A DNA stretch of 64,000 nucleotides from Ananas comosus. Its lineage: Eukaryota > Streptophyta > Magnoliopsida > Poales > Bromeliaceae. Made by a program: the position numbers and the translations under genes. The notes beneath the pieces were generated by a model. It had not been told where the DNA came from. It saw nothing but the letters and a program-made list of their open reading frames with translations, and did not search any database. The stretch is taken from NCBI RefSeq assembly GCF_001540865.1, contig NW_017893380.1, positions 27,356 through 91,355 of the forward strand, in the 5' to 3' direction. Below, piece by piece: positions 57,004 through 64,000 of the stretch (positions are counted from its first letter, which is position 1; the number at the start of each line of letters is the position of its first letter).

Positions 57004-59618
57004 TGTGACGCACTGGACCTGTGCAAATTGCGAGGTTCGAGTGTTTGGACAGTGTCCCGAGTTTTCCCAGACTTTCTGGTGGGTCGTTGACAGTGTTCCG
57101 ACCTATGGCTCGCATCCCGAGAATTGTAGTATTTTTTGTAGCGCTAAGGTCACTAAAGAGTTGGACATAGGCTACCCTCGGATTGCACTCTGTACAAGGT
57201 GTACCGGTACACCCTTGATGGCTGCACCGGTACATACTTTGTACCGGTACACTTTTGATGGTTGTACCGGTACACTTGTGGCAGATAGCGAAACCGAGCC
57301 TCGGGTTTGCATTTTCGTAGGATGTGTACCGGTACACTTTCCCGTGTACCGGTACACTTTGGCAGAATCTGAGCATTTGGAACTGCAGGGGGTTTTTTGC
57401 GATTGTGGACCCTTATAACAGCACCCACGCCCCATAGGGCCTCTCTTGTGCTGGAACCTGAGGAGGAGCAAGGTAGGGAGCCCCTCTTTTCCCTATTTGG
57501 ATTTGATCTCTAATTTCTTGAATTTTGATGGATTTCCCTCTCTTTTTCCCTATTGAAGCTATTTCCACCATTGTTGGAGCTTGGAGCTTGGACTTGGAGT
57601 TTGATTGAGGAAGATACTTGAAGTTTGAGGACTTTGAGATGGTTTTGAGGTTTTAAGAGGTAAGTGGCAAGATCCTTTCCTCTAGTTTTGGATTTTAGAG
57701 CTTTCTTTGGAGATGAAACCCTAGTTTTGGGACTTAGGGTTTATTTTGGGCTTTTTGAACCTAGGGCTTTTGAGGCTTGATTGGGTTGGTTTAGGACCTT
57801 CTAGGGCATGGATTGGACGGGTTCTAGCTCTCTTTTGGATTAGGAGAAGATTTCTACTCTTGAGGTGAGTTTTGGCCCTTTTTGCTTCTAGGTTAATGTT
57901 TGATTTATATAAGATGGTCGTAATGCCTCGTATCTCTTCGCTGATTACTTTTAGGGTATTTTGAGATCCGGGGGACAACTTTGTTCGGCGAATCGAGACC
58001 CTACGCGACGGTTCGGTGGGTTTCACCTAGCCACACAATGAGAAATTTTCATTTGGCTTAATACGGTATCGTTAAATGGAAAAACATGCAAATTCTTATT
58101 GTATGTATTTATTGTGAATTTTAGAATGCTTAAAAGGCCTATGTTATATATGATGAAATTTTGGACCTCTATGTAGTAGAGAGTAGCTTGGTTGGCCTAT
58201 GGTTGCACTTAGCATTCTATACGAGATGTGGTTTCATGCTCCTATAATGTAAATAAGATTGGATTCATGCATTTAAACATAAGTTTAATTGAGACATGAA
58301 AGATGACGGTTGCTATATATATAGGCATCGAATTTGATATCATGTGAATTAGAGAGTTAATGTCATCAAGCGGCATTGAGCTCAGGACATGTGTGAACCT
58401 AGTGGATAGGGCCATTGAGGGATTTGGAAAACATGTTGAACATCAAATTGCCTAAGTGTCATCAAGGGGCACTAGGCGTAGCAAATGTTGAAACTTCACA
58501 TTGTGACTTAAACTAGATTTTCGGGATGCTAGTGACTATCCCATGTTAGAGTCATGAGGGTTGGATACTTGAGACTTGGACTATGCTTGCTTGCCATTTG
58601 TGCTCATTCGCACATGCTTGTGAGGGTCGCTCCCTACAAGCCGGCACTCCGGAGTTAGCCTACGCGACCTATGTTCGCCGTGCGGTATCGAGAAGCCTAC
58701 GGGGTCGGGAGGGATAGACTCATTCCTAGAGTGGGAATGTTGGGGCTACCATCGACACTTAGGTGGCACAAGCTGGATTACAATTTGTAGATCCTAAAAC
58801 ATGTTTGATTAATGACATTGAACCGGGAATGGATAATCACTACTAGATAGGTTTAGTAGTTGAATTACATTTATATGCTTTTAGCATAGGGTTGAGACAT
58901 GTAGTATACTTGATAGTCTCCTTTTGCATTAAAGCATACTTGGTTGCCATGACATAACTTATGCATAAGGTATTCATAAAGGTTAATGATTTACCATTTG
59001 ATATCATAGTTGTACATCACCATGACATCGGTTATACTTGAGTTGGTAATTTAGCATTTTTAATTATGCCTTTATATCGCAGTCATTATTGCTATTATTA
59101 TTGTACTTACCCTTTTCTTTTGGGGCCTAGTGGTGCATTGAGCTGAGGTCAGTAATTGCCCACTGGGAACTATAAATTATAGTTCTCACGCCCTCTTTTT
59201 CTTGATGTTTTTCAGAGCCTTCCACGCAGGGAGAGGCCAGGGATCGCGGAAAGGATATCGCCTCGGGCTAGCGTGCTTACCGAGGGATCGTTCGATAGGT
59301 GGTCTACCTCTCGTGTTTTCTTTTTGTGAGAGGTTGAGAGTTGTACCCGTATTTGTATAGAGACCACCATTTTTGTACTTGAGGCAGGTTTTGTACTACT
59401 TATTGTTCCTTTTATTGTCTAGCTTTATTTCTATACTTTAGTGTAGATGTTAGAACTTTACTCGCTTTGATATCGTTCGTTGCTCGTTATTTCACTTCTT
59501 TTATTCGTTCTATCTCTTGCTTTACTTCCGCTTTTGTTCTAGACGCCTTATATGTATAGACATATGGCGGGTCTGGGCACGCTACCGGGAGGGCCTCCGC
59601 CGGTCCCGGGGCGTGACA
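57004..59618 (+). repeat. Element H 5' LTR (2615 bp)
   Basis: It starts TGTGACGCACTGGACC and ends GGGGCGTGACA next to the PBS. It shares long stretches with LTRs B and C. U3 carries the palindrome array, and a TATA-like CTTATAAC lies at 57412-57419. Confidence 0.92.
57200..57357. promoter_or_regulatory. ACCGGT palindrome array in LTR H
   Basis: Six copies of TGTACCGGTACA-type palindromes (one GCACCGGTAC variant) in 160 bp. They carry the spacer phrase CTTGATGGCTG/TTTTGATGGTTG and a CCGAGcCTCGG inverted repeat between copies 4 and 5. TATA is about 55 bp downstream. Confidence 0.78.
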
Positions 59619-59626
59619 GATTAATT

Positions 59627-59639
59627 TGGTATCAGAGCC
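59627..59639 (+). other. Element H primer-binding site
   Basis: TGGTATCAGAGCC, eight bases after the LTR end; complementary to initiator-Met tRNA. Confidence 0.92.
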
Positions 59640-59957
59640 TAGGGTTGAGTCTTAGTGGACCTAGCGAACCTTAGGCCGGTTGGACTATAGGAATTAGGCT
59701 CGTGAGAGACGAGGTCTAATTGACTTGTGAGCGAAAGTATTATGATTGGGTTTATGACAACTCTAAAAAGTTAGAGTTTGATCGGAGTGTATGGCTTCTA
59801 ACTTCGCGGAGGGTTACGTTGGCGGCCGACAACGTAACATCGGGAGTTAGTAGTGAAGGACACTTCCTTACTTTCGCATGATTTGGGGTTTTATCTATTT
59901 GAGCGGGGATGCGATAGCGTGGGTTACTAACTTGCGCTTTTATGTTTTGTAGTGACG
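59640..59957 (+). other. Element H untranslated leader
   Basis: 318 bp without coding signal, ending in TTTTGTAGTGACG before the gag ATG. Confidence 0.6.
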
Positions 59958-61730
59958 ATGCCGATTACACGCTCCCAGTCTGCCGGGGCGGATGATGCGG
60001 CACACCCCGAGGAGGTCGAGACCTCCGCTACTTCCGGATCTAGTGAGGTCCGTGACTTGAGGGCCCAGCTTGCGGTTCTCACTGATCTGTTGGCGCAGCA
60101 GACGGCAGCGGCGCAGCGACAGGCTGAGGTGGCTCAGCGGCAGGAGGCGCGGATGAAGCATCTTGAGGACCTCCTACTTCAGCAGGCGGCAGCTTCGAGG
60201 GAGACCCAGGGTCCCACACCGCCAGCACCCGTGGTGGACGTCGCACCGAGGGCGCAGTCCCCCGCGCCCAGTTCTTCACGTGCGGCACCGGCGACCGCAC
60301 CTCGGGAGGAGGTGGTTGCGGCACTACCAGTTCAGAGACCGGCCACGGGAGCAGCTTTCCCCGTGATGGCCGAGGGAGCCGAGCGGGATCGGCTTATGGA
60401 GCGCCTCAGTGAGTTCAGGAGGTGCAGCCCGAGGACGTTTGATGGCGAGAACGTCGACCACTGGATTGTTGAGAAGTGGTTGCTGCACATGGAGAAGCTG
60501 TTTCGAGACACCTTTGTGGAGGAGCGGGACAGAGTTTGGCTCGCCACTCACTTTCTGGACGGCGAGGCCTACCGTTGGTGGTTGGATATCCAGGACAACC
60601 CCAACACCGACTTGGCAGCGATTACTTGGACTAGGTTCAAGGAGCTTCTTCTGGCGCACCACTTTCCTACCAGCGTCAAGAGGAAGATGGAGCAGGATTT
60701 GCGCAGCTTGCGCCAGGATGAGCGGTCAGTGGCTGAGTACGAGAGGGAGTTCTCCCGGATACTACACTGTGTACCGTTTGTTGTGAGGGACGACGAGGAC
60801 AAGGCCCGCATCTTTGAGCGCGGTTTGCGGCCTTCTATCTTCCGGTTGGTGCAGTCTTCCAACCTCCAGACCTACCGGGAGGTTGTGGATCGAGCTTTGA
60901 TAGTGGAGGCAGGAGCGGCGGATCTGCAGGAGCGTCGCGAGAGCTTGGAGAAAGGGAAGGGCAAGAGGCCCGCGGCTGAGGGTGCGAGTCAGACGCACTC
61001 ACGGAGGCCGCCGAGGCACCCCAGGAGCCGGAGCCAGTCGCGAGGACGTGGCCAGTCTACTCAGCGAGGAGGACCCGATCGTCGTCAGGCCCCCCGCTGC
61101 GTGATCTGTGGCGGTCCTCATTACCCGCGGCAGTGTTCACGCAGCCGGGGCAGGTGCTTCTTGTGTGGCCAGGAGGGCCACTTCCAGTCGGACTGCCCGA
61201 GGAGTCCATTGCCAGCGCCATCTTCGGCATCTGCACCAGCATCGCCAGGTCCCAGTCAGGGGACATCCTCTGCGCATCACCAGGCAGGACGGCCGCCAGT
61301 TCTGCGACAGGCGGAGGGGTCACGACAGGCCCCGAGCGGGCGCATGTACGCGGCCCAGACTGACGAGGCGGCGGCAGCCGAGAATGTGGTCGCAGGTATC
61401 ATTTTACTTCATGGTATTCGAGTTAGAGCTTTGTTTGATACCGGTGCATCGCATTCATTCATTGATCGGCTGTTTGTCGAGCTGCATGGCATCCCACTTG
61501 TATCCTTGTTACATCCGGGCCGAGTCGTTGTACCCGACCATTCTTTGGACATTCGGGAGTTTTGTCCCAGTTGCCCTATTCGGGTTGGAGATTGGATCAT
61601 GCCCGTGGACTTATTAGCGTTGCATAAACTCGGGGAGTTTGACGTTGTGTTGGGCATGGATTGGTTGACGATGTACTACGCCACTATCGATTGCAAAGAT
61701 CGAACGGTGATCTTTAGAGAGCCAGGGTAG
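59958..61730 (+). CDS. gag: Element H gag-protease
   Basis: The ATG at 59958 (MPITRSQSAG) is the first after the leader; a GTG six bases upstream is not needed. About residues 30-80 form an Ala/Gln-rich coiled-coil-like segment. A Pro/Ala-rich linker follows, then the gag domain (CSPRTFDGENVDHWIVEKWL; YRWWLD; EYEREFSRILHCVPF). A Ser/Arg-rich stretch precedes two zinc knuckles (CVICGGPHYPRQC from residue 381, CFLCGQEGHFQSDC from residue 400). Protease DTGASHSF starts at residue 494. The frame ends with TAG at 61728-61730, where B has CAG, so this stop is probably a mutation rather than the natural end. Confidence 0.9.
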   Translation: MPITRSQSAGADDAAHPEEVETSATSGSSEVRDLRAQLAVLTDLLAQQTAAAQRQAEVAQRQEARMKHLEDLLLQQAAASRETQGPTPPAPVVDVAPRAQSPAPSSSRAAPATAPREEVVAALPVQRPATGAAFPVMAEGAERDRLMERLSEFRRCSPRTFDGENVDHWIVEKWLLHMEKLFRDTFVEERDRVWLATHFLDGEAYRWWLDIQDNPNTDLAAITWTRFKELLLAHHFPTSVKRKMEQDLRSLRQDERSVAEYEREFSRILHCVPFVVRDDEDKARIFERGLRPSIFRLVQSSNLQTYREVVDRALIVEAGAADLQERRESLEKGKGKRPAAEGASQTHSRRPPRHPRSRSQSRGRGQSTQRGGPDRRQAPRCVICGGPHYPRQCSRSRGRCFLCGQEGHFQSDCPRSPLPAPSSASAPASPGPSQGTSSAHHQAGRPPVLRQAEGSRQAPSGRMYAAQTDEAAAAENVVAGIILLHGIRVRALFDTGASHSFIDRLFVELHGIPLVSLLHPGRVVVPDHSLDIREFCPSCPIRVGDWIMPVDLLALHKLGEFDVVLGMDWLTMYYATIDCKDRTVIFREPG

Positions 61731-64000
61731 GCGGAGGTTGTGTACCGAGGATGCCAGAGTTCGCTGTTTGCGATGACGATTAGCTCCTCTTGAGCTCGGC
61801 AGTTGATTAGTAGAGGCTGCGTAGCCTATTTGGCTACTGTCGTGTTGCGGGGTGATGCGGACGCCCCTAGAATTGAGGATATTCCCGTAGTGCGGGAGTT
61901 TGGAGATGTGTTTCCAGCGGAGCTTCCAGGCATGCCTCCTGATAGGGAGATTGAGTTTGTGGTAGATCTCGTCCCCGAAACTACCCCAATCTCGAAGGCA
62001 CCCTATAGGATAGCACCAGCGGAGTTGAAGAAACTGAAGGCACAGTTGCAGGATCTTCTGGATAAGGGTTTTGTGCGACCGAGTGTGTCACCTTGGGGAG
62101 CACCGGTCCTATTTGTGAAGAAGAATGATGGATCACTTCGCTTATGCGTGGACTATCGTGAACTCAATAAAGTCACGATTAAGAATAAGTATCCATTGCG
62201 CAGGATTGATGATCTATTTGATCAACTCCAGGGATCTTGTGTATATTCCAAGATTGACTTGCAGTCGGGATATCACCAGTTGAGAATCAGACCTGAGGAT
62301 GTATCGAAAACGGCTTTTAGAACACGGTATGGACATTATGAGTTTACGGTTATGCCGTTTGGGCTTACTAATGCCCCGGCAGCTTTTATGGATCTGATGA
62401 ACCGTGTTTTCAAGCCTTATTTAGACAGGTTCGTTGTGGTGTTTATCGACGGCATCTTAGTGTATTCCCGGAGTGATGCGGATCACGAGGAACACTTAAG
62501 ACTTGTACTTCAAGTGCTTCGGGAAAAGAAGCTCTACGCCAAGTTGAAAAAGTGTGAATTTTGGCTTAGAGAGGTGGCGTTTTTGGGCCATGTGATTTCA
62601 GGATCAGGCATAGCCGTGGACCCGAGGAAAATCGAAGCTATCAAGGATTGGCCGAGGCCGACGAGCGTGATCGAGATACGGAGCTTCATTGGTTTGGCCG
62701 GCTATTACCGACGGTTCGTCGAGGGATTTGCGAAGTTATCTACTCCCCTCACGAGGCTCACGCATAAGGGAACTAAGTTCGTTTGGAACGACGCGTGTGA
62801 AAGGAGCTTCCAAGAGTTGAAGCAGAGGTTGACCACCGCCCCAATCCTTACGTTGCCGACTGCTGGAGCAGGGTATGTGATTTATAGTGATGATTCCTTT
62901 AATGGATTGGGCTATGTTTTGATGCAGGACGAGAAAGTGATCGAGTATGCTTCTCGCTAATTGAAGGAATATGAAAGAAACTATCCTACCCATGATTTGG
63001 AATTGGCGGCTGTAGTCTTTGCATTGAAGCTATGGCGCCACTATCTTTATGGCGAGCGATGCGAAGTATATACGTATCACAAGAGCTTAAATTATCTATT
63101 CACTCAGAAGGAGTTGAACTTGAGGCAACGCAGATGGTTGGAGCTACTCAAGGATTATGACTTGACTATTCTTTACCACCCGGGCAAGGCTAACATGGTG
63201 GCAGATGCACTAAGTCGGAAATCGACTGAGAACTTGGCGATGCTTGTGGTTACTCAACCGCCGTTGATCGAGCAGATGAAGCGGCTGGAGTTGGAGGTGG
63301 TGACTCCTGACACGCCTTTGAGGTTGATGACGTTGGTGGTGCAATCTACATTACTCGACAGAATTAAAGAAAAGCAAGCTTCCGATGTGGAGTTGCAAAA
63401 GATTAAAGGTAAAATGGTTAATGGTTGCACTGGTGACTTTACTTTTGACGGCGAAGGATTGATGCGTTTCCGCGGACGACTTTGTGTACCGGCGGACTTG
63501 GGCGTTAAAGAGGACATTCTTCAAGAAGCACACCGAGCATGGTATGCTATACATCCGGGAGGCACCAAGATGTATAAGGACTTGAAGTTGCTTTACTGGT
63601 GGCCCGGGATGAAAAAGGATGTTGGTAAGTTTGTTGCTAAATGTTTAACTTGCCAACAGGTGAAGGCTGAGCACCGAGTTCCTGCGGGGAAATTACAGAG
63701 CCTACCGATTCCAGTGTGGAAGTGGGAAAAGATCACCATGGACTTCGTGATGGGATTGCCTCGCTCACAGGCCGGGCATGACGCTATTTGGGTGATTGTG
63801 TATAGATTGACGAAATCGGCATATTTCATACCTATCCACACTACTTGGACTGGTGAGAGACTCGCACAGGTATACTTGGATGAGATTGTACGATTGCACG
63901 GGGTACCTACTTCTATCCTCTTCTTATAGTCTCAGATCGGACCTCCGTTTCTGATCTATCCACACTTTTTTGGAATGAGCTTACAGAGCAATCTCTCTCC
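61731..64000 (+). pseudogene. pol: Element H pol: RT, RNase H, integrase (broken, partial)
   Basis: Same frame as gag. Further stops are TGA at 61791 (B has CGA) and TAA at 62958 (B has CAG). The RT is otherwise open, but the catalytic FIDD reads FIDG (Gly codon at 62451-62453). RNase H has SDD in place of SDA, and YHKSL for DHKSL (Tyr codon at 63075-63077). The integrase has HPGGTKM and CLTC zinc-domain residues and MDF near 63740. A conserved Asp is Tyr at 63801-63803. An insertion of about 8 bp near 63917 breaks the frame before the second integrase aspartate, and the last 80 bases are diverged. RT and RNase H activity are unlikely. Confidence 0.9.

Larger units (their letters stand above)
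57004..64000 (+). mobile_element. Ty3/gypsy element H (partial, plus strand)
   Basis: Complete 5' LTR, PBS, leader, gag, protease, RT, RNase H and part of integrase; the rest is beyond the window. It inserted into the Helitron helicase. Closest relative in the window is element B. Confidence 0.93.

Noticed and set aside
61057..61657. Antisense frames over gag-protease of element H
   Set aside because: They are shadows of the strongly biased gag frame; no independent motif.

Overview
The window is repeat-dense plant nuclear DNA. The evidence is many Ty3/gypsy and Ty1/copia retrotransposons with initiator-Met-tRNA primer sites, a CACTA transposon with captured introns, a Helitron, and fragments of plant-type genes (an HPCA1-like LRR receptor kinase, a plant-specific TFIIB-related protein, a TMEM19-like membrane protein). 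The GC-rich 5' ends of two gene fragments suggest a monocot; this is inference. I see no intact host gene, rRNA gene, tRNA gene or CRISPR array.

Layout. (1) 1-6414: minus-strand gypsy element A, with its 3' part outside the window and a 2.5 kb LTR at 3886-6414. It lies inside the gag of plus-strand gypsy element B. (2) B appears at 6415-7897 (gag-protease) and resumes at 34779-41883 (RT, RNase H, integrase, chromodomain-like tail, 3' LTR). (3) Between the halves of B lies about 27 kb bounded by CACTA ends. It holds CACTA copy 1 (7898-11959), a gag-only copia element (11960-16647), a single n at 16648 that ends the copia LTR abruptly, an orphan LTR-like piece, a gag-only gypsy element D (17102-26543) carrying a solo LTR C (18107-20624), and CACTA copy 2 (26544-34778). 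(4) 41884-48104: a 50 bp minisatellite, a pBrp-like gene fragment, an inverted-repeat element and two joined LTR-like blocks. (5) 48105-57003: a decayed Helitron Rep-helicase gene, split by solo LTR F, which contains solo LTR G, which contains a copia solo LTR; each level has a target-site duplication. (6) 57004-64000: gypsy element H with complete 5' LTR, PBS and a gag-pol that stays in one frame for about 4 kb with three in-frame stops.

How the parts relate. The coding remnants belong to autonomous families (A, B, H, Helitron) or to non-autonomous relatives that keep only gag (D, copia I) and would need pol from elsewhere. Nonsense codons in B and H mostly sit where the sister copy has CAG or CGA, as expected from methylcytosine deamination in silenced DNA.

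The most unusual signal is a set of palindromic arrays built on ACCGGT (GTACCGGTAC or GGACCGGTCC). They sit about 50-80 bp upstream of a TATA-like box in the U3 of several gypsy LTRs and also in a copia LTR. A longer shared phrase around the palindrome suggests the array moved between retrotransposon superfamilies.
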